DNA from: Myxococcales bacterium
GTDB lineage: Bacteria > Myxococcota_A > Polyangia > Haliangiales > Haliangiaceae
Direction of reading: 5' to 3'
DNA: 64,000 nt
Assembly: GCA_947483555.1 (NCBI GenBank)
Contig: CANKMW010000001.1
Coordinates: 203,266 to 267,265 of the forward strand
The notes beneath the pieces were generated by a model, which saw only the letters and a program-made list of their open reading frames with translations, was not told the DNA's origin and ran no database searches. This document shows positions 36,856 through 45,308 of the stretch, piece after piece. Within the stretch, counting starts at the first letter, position 1; the number at the start of each line of letters is the position of its first letter. A program made the position numbers and the translations under genes.

Positions 36856-37530
36856 ATGCGCCTCGCAGCCTTTCTCGGCACCACCTTCGCCCTCTCCCTC
36901 ATCGCCGGCTGCATGGTCGGCGAATCGGTTCCTCCCGGCGGCGACGACGACGACGGCGTATCGCCCGACGCCAGCACCGGCGGCGGCACCGACGCCCCGC
37001 CCGCCGCCACCTGCGCGATGCCGGCGAACACGCCGGACCTGGGCGCCGTCACCGCGGTGGCGCAGATGAAGAACCAGCCCGGGACGATGGGCGCCCGCAA
37101 GTACTACCTCGCCAACGCGACCATCCCCGGCACCGACGAGATCGTGCAGGTCGAGCTGTGGGACAACCTCGGCGCGTTCGCCGGCCGCACGGTCGTCGCC
37201 GGCACCTATCCGATCACCGGCGTGGAGACGTCGTACAGCACCTGCGGCGTGTGCGTGATCGGCGCCGGCATGGCCGGCACCGCGGCGCAGACCTACTTCG
37301 CCAGCGGCGGCAGCGTCCAGGTGGTCGCGGTCGGCCCGGTCGGCCAGCCGCTGACCGTCCAGCTCACCGGCATCAACTTCGGCCAGGTCAACCCGGCCGA
37401 CAACCTGCCAGTCGCCGGGGGATGCACGTCGGCGCTCGCCGGCGGCCGGCTGTCGGGCACGCTGGTGAACGCCGACGGCGGTGGCGGCGGTGGCGGCGGT
37501 GGCGGTGGTGGTGGTGGCGGCGGCGCCTGA
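36856..37530 (+). CDS. Lipoprotein with a poly-glycine tail
   Basis: 224 residues. Lipoprotein signal MRLAAFLGTTFALSLIAGC, then an Asp-rich linker and a beta-rich domain of about 150 residues (RKYYLANATIPGTDEIVQVE, LWDNLGAFAGRTVVAGTYPI) with Cys pairs in YSTCGVCVIGAG. The last 17 or so residues are almost only Gly, encoded by a GGCGGTGGT microsatellite that runs to the stop codon. No family is recognised. The TonB-dependent receptor follows on the same strand after 44 bases, so it may be its surface partner. Confidence 0.6.
   Translation: MRLAAFLGTTFALSLIAGCMVGESVPPGGDDDDGVSPDASTGGGTDAPPAATCAMPANTPDLGAVTAVAQMKNQPGTMGARKYYLANATIPGTDEIVQVELWDNLGAFAGRTVVAGTYPITGVETSYSTCGVCVIGAGMAGTAAQTYFASGGSVQVVAVGPVGQPLTVQLTGINFGQVNPADNLPVAGGCTSALAGGRLSGTLVNADGGGGGGGGGGGGGGGGA
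37476..37527. repeat. GGCGGTGGT microsatellite encoding the poly-Gly tail
   Basis: About 52 bases of GGC/GGT codons at the 3' end of the lipoprotein gene. Slippage would change the tail length or shift the stop. Confidence 0.75.
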
Positions 37531-37574
37531 CGCGGGCGATGATCGCGGCGGCCCTACCCTCACCACGGCCGACC

Positions 37575-39512
37575 ATGCGGCGCTGCACCCTCCCACTCGC
37601 GCTGATGCTCGTCGCCGGGCCGGCGCGCGCCGACGTCCCGGCACCGGCCGACGTCCCGCCGCCGGCGTCACCACCGGTCGACACCACCACGCTCTCCGAT
37701 GACGACCTGCTGCGCCTCGCCGCCGAGCAGGGCGGCGAGCTGATCGAGATCTGGGACGAGCGTCCCGACAAGCCCTACGATCGCGACACCGAGATCCGGC
37801 TCACCGGCGAGGAGCTGGCGGCGCGCGGCGCCACCGATCTGGCGACTGCGCTGGCGTTCTTGCCCGACGTCAACGTGCGCGACGCCGGGCGCGGCGGCTT
37901 CATCATCGACATCCGCGGCGCGCGCAAGGGCGCGGTGCGCGTGCTGGTCGACGGTGTCAGCGTCAGCGACCCGTACTACGGCACGTTCGACGTCTCGACC
38001 ATCCCGATCACCGACATCGTCGAGATCCGGGCCTCGACCTCGGCGCAGTCGCCGCTCGACGGACCCGGCGGGCCAGGTGGCGTGATCGAGGTCCACACCC
38101 GCGACGCCATCGGCGCCCGGCAGGTCGTCGCACGCATGACCACCGACACCCTGCCGACGTTCGGCGCGTCGGCGAGCGGTCGCACCGAGCTGCGTCCGTT
38201 CCTGTCGATCCGGCTGTCGACCGCGGCGCTGTGGGGGCTGCGCGAGTTCGAGCTGCCCAGCATGGACGCCGTGCAAGAGCGTCGCCGCGCCACCACCGGC
38301 GCCCTGCGCCTCGAGTACCGGCGCCGCGACCGCCGCGTCGCCGTCGACGGCTTCGTCGACGATCGCCGCTACGTGCCGCCGCCCAACGAGCAGTCGACGA
38401 CGGCGACCATCCTGCTCGTCGACCGCGAGACCACGGCACGGACCCAGGTCGCCGTCGACGACAAGCGCGGCACGTTGCAGCTCAACGGCCGGGCCTGGAC
38501 CCACGCCCTGGCCCGCCGCTCGCGCTACTTCCGTGACGCCGCGCTCACCGACGTCGCCACGACCGAAGACCTCTCGGCGCTGCGGGTCGGCGGCACCGCG
38601 CTGGCGACGCGCCCCATCGCCAAGGTGGCGCGGTGGATCGCCTCGATCACCGTCGATCACGAGCGGGCGCAGGTCGACAGCAGCACCGGCACCGGCGAGC
38701 TGTCGAGCCGCGGCGACACCACGACCGTCGAGACCGCGGCCGGCGCGCAGTACGAGGATGGCCCGCTGCGCGTCGACGGCGCCGCCGGCATCGCCGTCCC
38801 GATCGGCGTCGGCGCCGACCCGTGGCCCGAGGCCAAGGTCACGGCGCGCTGGCGTCCGGTCCACGCCGTCGAGCTGTCGGCGACCGCGGCGCGCAAGGGC
38901 CGGAGCCCCAGCTTGCGCGAACGGTTCGACTCGGTGAGCGGCAACCCGGGGCTGGCACCGGAGATCGCCAACCTCGCCGAGCTGCGGCTGGCGGCGACGC
39001 CAGGTGACGGCATCACCCTCGAGCTCTCGCCGTACTGGCGGCGCTCGACCGGCACCGTGGTCGCCGGCCCCGATGTCACGCTCGTCAACCTCGGCACCGC
39101 CGACGTCCGCGGCGTCGACGCCAGCGCCCGCGTGCGGATCGCCGAACCGATCGAGGTCGGCGGCTCGTACCAGCTCACCGCGGCCCGCGCCCGCGGCAGC
39201 GACGCCGAGCCGTGGTTCGACGATCCGCTCGACTTCCTCCCCCGCCACCGCGGCGACGCCTGGGTGCGGGCCACGCCGCGGGCCGGCGTCGCCGTCCTCG
39301 CCCGCGTCCGCCACGCCGGCGAGTCCATCGACCGCATGGCGATGGTGCCGGCCAGCACGCTGGTCGACGCGTCGGCCTCGGCGACCCTGGCCGGCGACTG
39401 GCTCGCCGTGCTGCGCTGCGACGACCTGCTCGACGAGCGCCCCGAGGTCCGCAGCAACGTCCGCGGGCCGGGGCGCGTGTTCTCGCTGATCGCGCAGGGC
39501 ACCTGGGACTGA
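37575..39512 (+). CDS. TonB-dependent outer-membrane receptor
   Basis: 645 residues. Signal peptide MRRCTLPLALMLVAGPARA. The plug domain contains IRLTGEELAARGATDLATAL, LPDVNVRDAGRGGFIIDIRG, VRVLVDGVSVSDPYYGTFDV and GPGGPGGVIEVHTRDA, matching TonB-dependent receptor plugs. The rest consists of alternating strands of a 22-stranded barrel. It would import a scarce ligand such as an iron or cobalamin complex using TonB energy. The ligand is unknown; no TonB/ExbB genes are in the window. ATG 37539 is an alternative start; 37575 gives a cleaner signal peptide. Confidence 0.85.
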   Translation: MRRCTLPLALMLVAGPARADVPAPADVPPPASPPVDTTTLSDDDLLRLAAEQGGELIEIWDERPDKPYDRDTEIRLTGEELAARGATDLATALAFLPDVNVRDAGRGGFIIDIRGARKGAVRVLVDGVSVSDPYYGTFDVSTIPITDIVEIRASTSAQSPLDGPGGPGGVIEVHTRDAIGARQVVARMTTDTLPTFGASASGRTELRPFLSIRLSTAALWGLREFELPSMDAVQERRRATTGALRLEYRRRDRRVAVDGFVDDRRYVPPPNEQSTTATILLVDRETTARTQVAVDDKRGTLQLNGRAWTHALARRSRYFRDAALTDVATTEDLSALRVGGTALATRPIAKVARWIASITVDHERAQVDSSTGTGELSSRGDTTTVETAAGAQYEDGPLRVDGAAGIAVPIGVGADPWPEAKVTARWRPVHAVELSATAARKGRSPSLRERFDSVSGNPGLAPEIANLAELRLAATPGDGITLELSPYWRRSTGTVVAGPDVTLVNLGTADVRGVDASARVRIAEPIEVGGSYQLTAARARGSDAEPWFDDPLDFLPRHRGDAWVRATPRAGVAVLARVRHAGESIDRMAMVPASTLVDASASATLAGDWLAVLRCDDLLDERPEVRSNVRGPGRVFSLIAQGTWD

Positions 39513-39563
39513 CTGTCATCACGATGTAACCGCGGCCCACCGAACCACAGGATACAAACGATC

Positions 39564-39887
39564 ATGGCCCCAGCTCGATGGATCGCGATCGCGCTCTTCG
39601 CCGTCGGCAGCACCGTCCCGGGATGCGGCTCCGATGACGATGGTTCCACGGACGTCGATGCCGCCAGCGGCATCGACGCGCCGATGGCCTGCGTCCTCGC
39701 CGCTGCGCCGCTGGCCTGCACGATCGGCAACGACGCGCCGTGCACCGCGATGTGCGGCGGCGCGTACTGCTACACCTTCGGCCAGCTACCCAACCCGGTG
39801 TGCACGCAGCCGTGCACCATCGGCAGCACCGACCAGTGTCCGAGCGGCTGGTCGTGCAACAACATGGGCCGCTGCCGTCCGCCGTGA
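39564..39887 (+). CDS. Small Cys-rich lipoprotein
   Basis: 107 residues. Signal MAPARWIAIALFAVGSTVPGC then GSDDDGS. The mature part has ten Cys residues in spaced pairs, including PCTAMCGGAYCYTFG, VCTQPCTIG and QCPSGWSCNNMGRCRPP, so it is probably a disulphide-knotted surface domain resembling EGF/SCP-like modules of myxobacteria. TACAAA lies 5 bases before the ATG. It follows the receptor gene after 51 bases. Confidence 0.6.
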   Translation: MAPARWIAIALFAVGSTVPGCGSDDDGSTDVDAASGIDAPMACVLAAAPLACTIGNDAPCTAMCGGAYCYTFGQLPNPVCTQPCTIGSTDQCPSGWSCNNMGRCRPP

Positions 39888-39914
39888 TCGTCGAACGGTC
39901 GCGCGGATCGCCCG

Positions 39915-41411
39915 CTACAGGTTGAGCTGCCCCTCGATCACGAAGCGGTGCTCGATCCCGCCGACCGTGGCGCCCGGCGCCGGGCCGAAGTCGAGGTAGG
40001 TGTAGGTCACGTTGACGGCGCGGCGGCCGGCGTGCAGCCACATCCCGGTCAGCGCGACCTCGAACACGTCCTCACCGCGCGGCACCGTGGTCGCCTGCCG
40101 CATCGACAGCACCGGCAGATCGCCGGCGGCGATGCGGGCGCCGCCGAGCAGGCGACCCGGCACCGCCATGTAGGTGAGCTCGCTGATGAATGCGGTGGCG
40201 ACCGGCGCGCGCCCGCCGACGATCGCCTCGAGCGTCGGCGCGGTGCGCAGGGCGTCGCGCCAGTCATCGCGGCGCACCAGGCCCTCGATCGACAGCTCGA
40301 GACCGCGGTGGCGCAGCGTGACGTCGGCCGACCCACCCTGCACCTTGACCCGGGTCGGGGTGCCGTTCTTCTCGGGGTCGGGATCGATCATCACGGCGCC
40401 GACGGTGGCCGGCACGGTCGGCGCATCGATCACGCCGTCGATCGCCACCGTCACCGCGGTCGGCGCGGTGCCCTTGACGTCGCCCGGGTTGGGCCCGATG
40501 AGCTGGCCGGCCGCCGCGTAGGCCACCCGGGCCGCCACCGCCGGCATGCGATCGACCGCGCCGTCGACGGCGCCGTTGCCGACGCCGAGGCTCCACTCGA
40601 GCGGTCCGTGTGCGCCCCGAAGCTGCACGCCGAGATCGCGACCCCAGCGAAACTGATCGAGCGCCACCGCGCGCTCGGTGAACGTGAGGCTGGAGGCGCC
40701 GGCCAGGAAGCTGCGCGTGAACGGGACCTTGTCACGCCCGGCGCGCAGCGACAGCCCGCGACCGAGCCCGATGTCGGCGTAGCCGTCGAACAACAGCGGG
40801 GTCGCGACCAGCTCGATCATGGTGCGGACCTTGATACGCGGCCCCAGCTCGCCGTCGAGGATCAGCCGGGTTCGCCGCAGCGCGAAGCCGCCGGCCTGCC
40901 ACGCCGGCGTCGTGTCGCTGCGATGGCTGCCGCTCCACCGCCCCTGGGTGTAGCCGCCGACGCGCAGCGAGTAGTCGTCGCCGGCCCGGATGCGGAAGCC
41001 ACCGTCGTGCTCGGCGGTCGGGATCTGGCCCACCTCCTGCGCCAAGGCGTCGACGTCGCGCCGCAGGTCGCCGATCGAGCCGGCCTGGTCGTCGAGGTCA
41101 CGGTTGGCCGCATCGCCGACGCCATCGATGGCTTGGCCACTCGCCCGCACCGCCTCGTCCAGCGCCACCACCCGCGCCCCCAGCGCTTCGAGCAACGTCA
41201 CCAGGCGACGGCCCTCGGCGCCGCCGGTGGCGTCGAGCTCGGCGAGCTGCCGGCGCAACGCCTCGAGCTCGGCGCGCAGCGCCACGACCTCGACCCTGGC
41301 GTCGAAGCGCGCCGGGCGTGCCGGGCGTGGCGCCGGTGCGGGCGCGGCCGCGGGCTGGGCCAGTGCGGTGAGGGGCAGCAACCACGCGAACACCGAGATG
41401 ACGAGGCGCAC
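39915..41411 (-). CDS. Porin-like outer-membrane protein (phosphate-selective porin O/P type)
   Basis: 498 residues from GTG 41411. A signal peptide (RLVISVFAWLLPLTALAQ) is followed by a Pro/Ala stretch, then a coiled coil (VVALRAELEALRRQLAELDA) and a barrel of about 360 residues beginning RIRAGDDYSLRVGGYTQGRW with LRRTRLILDGELGPRIKVRT. This is the OprO/OprP-like layout of N-terminal coiled coil plus 16-strand barrel. The end RFVIEGQLNL is a barrel-end signal. TACCGT 6 bases before GTG 41411 favours it over GTG 41426. It is convergent with the lipoprotein cluster. Confidence 0.78.
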   Translation of the reverse strand: MRLVISVFAWLLPLTALAQPAAAPAPAPRPARPARFDARVEVVALRAELEALRRQLAELDATGGAEGRRLVTLLEALGARVVALDEAVRASGQAIDGVGDAANRDLDDQAGSIGDLRRDVDALAQEVGQIPTAEHDGGFRIRAGDDYSLRVGGYTQGRWSGSHRSDTTPAWQAGGFALRRTRLILDGELGPRIKVRTMIELVATPLLFDGYADIGLGRGLSLRAGRDKVPFTRSFLAGASSLTFTERAVALDQFRWGRDLGVQLRGAHGPLEWSLGVGNGAVDGAVDRMPAVAARVAYAAAGQLIGPNPGDVKGTAPTAVTVAIDGVIDAPTVPATVGAVMIDPDPEKNGTPTRVKVQGGSADVTLRHRGLELSIEGLVRRDDWRDALRTAPTLEAIVGGRAPVATAFISELTYMAVPGRLLGGARIAAGDLPVLSMRQATTVPRGEDVFEVALTGMWLHAGRRAVNVTYTYLDFGPAPGATVGGIEHRFVIEGQLNL

Positions 41412-41417
41412 GTGACA

Positions 41418-41423
41418 ACGGTA
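41418..41423 (-). promoter_or_regulatory. -10-like TACCGT of the porin gene
   Basis: Minus-strand GTGTACCGT ends 6 bases before GTG 41411. It sits 33 bases from an inverted repeat CGTAAC-N6-GTTACG at 41456-41473. Confidence 0.45.
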
Positions 41424-41455
41424 CACGCGCGTCGCCGAGCATCCGATTACACCTC

Positions 41456-41473
41456 CGTAACCCGTGCGTTACG
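41456..41473. repeat. Inverted repeat CGTAAC-N6-GTTACG
   Basis: Perfect 6-base arms upstream of the porin gene, in the 87-base gap after the WD40 kinase gene. It may be a porin operator or a weak terminator. Confidence 0.3.
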
Positions 41474-41498
41474 CTGGCATGACAGCGCAGCTTCCGAG

Positions 41499-44400
41499 TC
41501 ACGGTGCCGCCGGCACCAGCCGCAGATCGACCAGGCGCCACGGCGCGCGCGCCGCGACCTCGGCCTCGACCGCGGCGGCGCGGCGGCCCTCGAGCGCGAG
41601 ATCCCAGATGCGGAATTGATCCTCGGTCTGGTACTCGCTCTCGAACCCGGCCAGGCGGGTGCCGCCGGGATGGAGCGCGAGGTGGTGCGGCAAGGTCGTG
41701 CTGGCGAAGCGGCTGGGCAGCGCGCCGAGCAGGCGACCGGCGGCGTCCCAGACGCGGAGCGTGCCTTCGCTGGTGGTGACCAGGAAGCTACCGCCGTGCG
41801 TGAACCAGATCCCGTGGACGCCGTCGTCGTGCGGGATGTGAGTCACCAGGCGGCCGGTCGCCACCTCGTAGAGCCGGGCGGCGCCATCGCCGCTCTGGGT
41901 GGCCAGCAAGCGGCTGTCGGGCGAGAACATGGTGCCGTCGATGCGGCCGACCCCGTCCAGCGTCGACGCGATGCGGCCGGCGCCGACGTCGACGATGTGC
42001 AGCGGCGGCACGCTGGTCTCGATCACGAGCCAGCGGCCGTCGCGGCTGAGCTCGAGCTGGTAGATGTAGGCGTCGGCGGGGTGCGCGGCGTCGAGCTCGA
42101 ACGCGGCGACCATCGCGCCGGTGGTCGCGTTCCACAGCCGGGCCTTGCGACCGGCGCACGTCGCCAGCAGCGCGCCGTCGGGGCTGAACACGGCATCCCG
42201 GAAGATCTCGTCGCCCGACGCGTAGCGCTCGATGATCCGGCCCTGGCGCACGTCCCACAGCCAGGCGTTGGCGACTCGGTCGCGGACCAGCAGGCGCTGC
42301 CCACCCGGATCGAAGCGCACGTCGTCGACCTCGAACGGGTGCTCGAGCGCAAAGGTCTGCGCGCCGGTGCCGACGTCCCACAGCCTGACCAGGTTGCCGC
42401 CAGCCGACGCCAGCACCGAGCCGTCCGCCGTGGTCGCGGCGGCGGCGAGCGGCCCGCCGTGCTCGACGGTCCGCATCACGTCGCCCGACGCCAGGCTCCA
42501 GACCCGCACCCCGCCGTCCTTGGCGCCGGTCACGGCGTGACCGACGTCGTCGACCGCCAGCGCCACGATGCTGGCGCGGTGACCCTCGAGCGTGTGGCGC
42601 AGCGCGCCGCTGGTGCCGTCGAGCACCCGCGCCACCGTGCCGCCGGCGACCACCAGCGCCGCACCGTCGCGCGTGTAGGCGGCACGGTCGCCGAGGACGG
42701 TGGCGACCAGGGCATCGGCGGTTGCGGCGTAGACGTCGACGCGCCCCGGCGACCGGACCGCGATGGTGGCGTCGCCGGGCTCGAACCACGCATCTTCGGG
42801 CATCACGCCCGGATCGATCGACGTCAGCATCCGTCCGGTCGCCGCCTCCCACAGCTTCACCGTGCCGTCGACGCTCGCCGTGACCAGACGCCTGCCGTCG
42901 GCGCTGTAGGCGACGCCGTCGACGCGATCGCGATGGCCGGCCAGTGCGACCACGAGCTCGCCGCTGCCGGCGTCACAGATCCACGCCTCGGGTCCGGCGT
43001 TGCTGACCATGGCCACGCGGGTGCCGTCGGGACTGAAGGCCTGGTCGCCGACGTCGATGCGATCGGTGTACTCGAGCAGGGTCGACGGCTTGAACAGCGT
43101 CGCCACGGTCTTCGCCGTCGCGGCGTCGATGATCTGTGGCTCGCCCTGGCCCGCGATCAAGATGCGCTTGCCGTCGGGCGAGACGGTGTCGGTGCTGAAA
43201 TGATCACCGATCATCTCGAAGATCGTGCCGGTGGCGGCATCGGCGAGGAAGCTCGAGCCGACCGCGCTGTGCAGGAGCCGCGTGTCACCCGCGATGAACG
43301 CGACCTGGGTCGCCATCTCGAGCGACCCGAGCACGCGGCCGGTGGCCCCGTCCCACAGGACCCCGGGCTCGCCGCTGGAGCGGCCGATCGCGACCCGGGT
43401 ACCGCCGGCAGTGAGCGCGACCGCGGACACACCGTCCTCGACGTCGCCCGGCGGCGACGGCGTGAACGCCCGCACCACCGCCCCGCTGCGGCCGTCCCAC
43501 AGGCGAGCGACGGCGTCGGCGCCGCCGGTGAGCAACAGGATCCGATCGGCGTGCACGTCCACGGCGAGGTCGGCGATCTCGGCACCGTGGTCGACGGCGG
43601 CCAGGGCGTGGCCGTCGCGGGCATCGAACAGCCACGCTCGCCGGTCAGCACGCGCGGCCACCAGCGCGCCGCCGGCCTCGAAGCTGAGGTGCGCCCCGTC
43701 GGGCAGCGCCGTCGCCAGCGCCCGGCGTCGCCCCGGCTCCGCGGTGCTGGTCAGCGCCAGGCCGGTGCCGTCACGCACGATCAGCGCGCCATCGCGCCCG
43801 GCCACCACCACGCCGTCGATGGTCCGCAGCCGCCGTTGCACACCGCGCGCCGCCGCCGCGGTCAGGAAGCGCAACGCCGGTGACGGCGTCGCGCTCTGCG
43901 CATACGCGGCGGCCAGCAGCACCGCGGCCCGCTGCGCGCTGCCGGCGAGCAGCTCCTGTCGGCCCTGCTCCTGCAGCAGCTCGCCGACCCGCTCCTCGGC
44001 GACGGCGCGCTGGCGCTGGGCATCGGCGCGACCGGCCTGGGCCAGGGCCCGTTCGCCCATGATCCGACGCACCGCGATCGTCGCGAGCACGCCGATGATG
44101 ACGACCGCGGCGGCGATGACGCCGACCACCGCGCGGTGGCGGACCACGAAGCGGCGCACCAGATCCCAGGTCGAGTAGACGTGGGCGGCGACCAGCTTGC
44201 CGGTCTGGAAGCGGCGCAGCTCCTCGCCCAGGTCGGCCGCGGTCGGCCGATCGGCCGCACCGCGCGCCATCGCACGCGTGACGATGGTCGCCAGATCGTG
44301 TGGCACGCCATTCACTCTCTCGACGATGAGCGGCGGTGGTCCGGCGACCACCTTGGCCAGGGTGGCCTCGCTGGTGCGACCGAGGTAGGGCGGCTCGCCG

Positions 44401-45197
44401 GCGAGCACGTGGTAGAGCATCGCGCCGAGCGCGTAGACATCGGCGCGCTCGTCGACCGGTTCGCCGAGAGCCTGCTCGGGCGGCATGTACGCCGGCGTGC
44501 CCATGACGGCTCCGTCGACGGTAGCGCCGTGGGGCGCCACGGCGGTGCGGTACGGTCCGGCCGGCAGGTCAGGGGCGCCCGAGGTGTCGGAGAGATCCTT
44601 GGCCAGGCCCCAGTCGATCACCACGGTCTCGCCGAAGCCGCCCACCAGCACGTTGGCCGGCTTGAGATCGCGGTGGATGACCCGCTGGCTATGGGCGTAG
44701 GCCAGCGCGTCGACGACGGCGATCACGGTCGGCAACAGGCCAAGGCGCTCGTCGAGGGTCTTGCGCCCGGCGATGACCTTGTCGAGCGACTCACCGCTGA
44801 CCAGCTTCATGGCGTAGAACGGTTCGCCGTTGGGCCAGGCGCCGGCCTCGAGGATGTTGACGATCGCCGGGTGTTGCAGCTTGGCGGTGATGCGCGCCTC
44901 GCGCTCGAAGCGCGGCCGCAGCTCGCCGGTCGGCACCAGCAGCTGCTTGATGGCGACCGCGCGGCCGAGGCGACGATCGCGGGCCACGACGATGCGGCCC
45001 ATGCCGCCCTTGGCGATCTCGGCGCCGACGACGTAGTGCTGCGGATCGACGGCGACCAGCCCGGCGTAGTCGTCCTGGGCCCCGGCGCGCACGGTCACCC
45101 GATCGCCGCCGCCGCCCGAACCGGCGGCCAGCGTCGGCTCGGCGCCGGCGGCCGCCGCCAGCGTATCGTCGTCTGCGCTGTTGCGATCGTCTCTCAT
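41499..45197 (-). CDS. Transmembrane Ser/Thr kinase with WD40-repeat extension
   Basis: 1232 residues. Kinase domain about 60-330: IAKGGMGRIVVARDRRLGRA, AIKQLLVP, HRDLKPANVLVGG, VIDWGLAKDL (Trp for Phe in DFG, Asp kept), GTPAYMPPEQALG. A single membrane helix at about 365-390 (VGVIAAAVVIIGVLATIAVR) separates it from about 840 residues of WD40-type repeats, such as LAGHRDRVDGVAYSADGRRL and VTASVDGTVKLWEAATGRML, probably forming two propellers. GGAGGTGGC precedes ATG 45197 and decides the start. The propellers would face the periplasm and act as sensor or platform. Divergent from the AgmX-type lipoprotein gene. Confidence 0.92.
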   Translation of the reverse strand: MRDDRNSADDDTLAAAAGAEPTLAAGSGGGGDRVTVRAGAQDDYAGLVAVDPQHYVVGAEIAKGGMGRIVVARDRRLGRAVAIKQLLVPTGELRPRFEREARITAKLQHPAIVNILEAGAWPNGEPFYAMKLVSGESLDKVIAGRKTLDERLGLLPTVIAVVDALAYAHSQRVIHRDLKPANVLVGGFGETVVIDWGLAKDLSDTSGAPDLPAGPYRTAVAPHGATVDGAVMGTPAYMPPEQALGEPVDERADVYALGAMLYHVLAGEPPYLGRTSEATLAKVVAGPPPLIVERVNGVPHDLATIVTRAMARGAADRPTAADLGEELRRFQTGKLVAAHVYSTWDLVRRFVVRHRAVVGVIAAAVVIIGVLATIAVRRIMGERALAQAGRADAQRQRAVAEERVGELLQEQGRQELLAGSAQRAAVLLAAAYAQSATPSPALRFLTAAAARGVQRRLRTIDGVVVAGRDGALIVRDGTGLALTSTAEPGRRRALATALPDGAHLSFEAGGALVAARADRRAWLFDARDGHALAAVDHGAEIADLAVDVHADRILLLTGGADAVARLWDGRSGAVVRAFTPSPPGDVEDGVSAVALTAGGTRVAIGRSSGEPGVLWDGATGRVLGSLEMATQVAFIAGDTRLLHSAVGSSFLADAATGTIFEMIGDHFSTDTVSPDGKRILIAGQGEPQIIDAATAKTVATLFKPSTLLEYTDRIDVGDQAFSPDGTRVAMVSNAGPEAWICDAGSGELVVALAGHRDRVDGVAYSADGRRLVTASVDGTVKLWEAATGRMLTSIDPGVMPEDAWFEPGDATIAVRSPGRVDVYAATADALVATVLGDRAAYTRDGAALVVAGGTVARVLDGTSGALRHTLEGHRASIVALAVDDVGHAVTGAKDGGVRVWSLASGDVMRTVEHGGPLAAAATTADGSVLASAGGNLVRLWDVGTGAQTFALEHPFEVDDVRFDPGGQRLLVRDRVANAWLWDVRQGRIIERYASGDEIFRDAVFSPDGALLATCAGRKARLWNATTGAMVAAFELDAAHPADAYIYQLELSRDGRWLVIETSVPPLHIVDVGAGRIASTLDGVGRIDGTMFSPDSRLLATQSGDGAARLYEVATGRLVTHIPHDDGVHGIWFTHGGSFLVTTSEGTLRVWDAAGRLLGALPSRFASTTLPHHLALHPGGTRLAGFESEYQTEDQFRIWDLALEGRRAAAVEAEVAARAPWRLVDLRLVPAAP

Positions 45198-45243
45198 CGC
45201 CACCTCCAGGCCGGTCGATTCTATGCCCAACGATACCCGCAGG

Positions 45244-45278
45244 GCCCGGCGCCGGGCTGACGCGCATGGGCGTCAGCC
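45244..45278. promoter_or_regulatory. Two nested palindromes in the kinase/AgmX divergent gap
   Basis: GCCCGGCGCCGGGC (45244-45257) is a perfect 14-base palindrome. It overlaps a second inverted repeat GGCTGACGC-N6-GCGTCAGCC (45255-45278). They lie between divergent starts 45197 and 45309, well placed for a shared operator or RNA hairpin. Confidence 0.4.
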
Positions 45279-45293
45279 GGTGGGGCCGTGGAG

Positions 45294-45299
45294 TATCAT
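45294..45299 (+). promoter_or_regulatory. -10-like TATCAT of the 45309 gene
   Basis: TATCAT ends 9 bases before ATG 45309, favouring this start over the earlier in-frame GTG at 45288. Confidence 0.4.
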
Positions 45300-45308
45300 C
45301 AACGGCAT

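Noticed and set aside
39948..43883. A 1311-codon open frame on the + strand opposite the porin and kinase/WD40 genes
   Set aside because: Its product is a low-complexity Arg/His/Gly/Ala/Val mixture with no domain, while the minus strand has clear porin and WD40 coding. Long antisense open frames are expected at this GC content.
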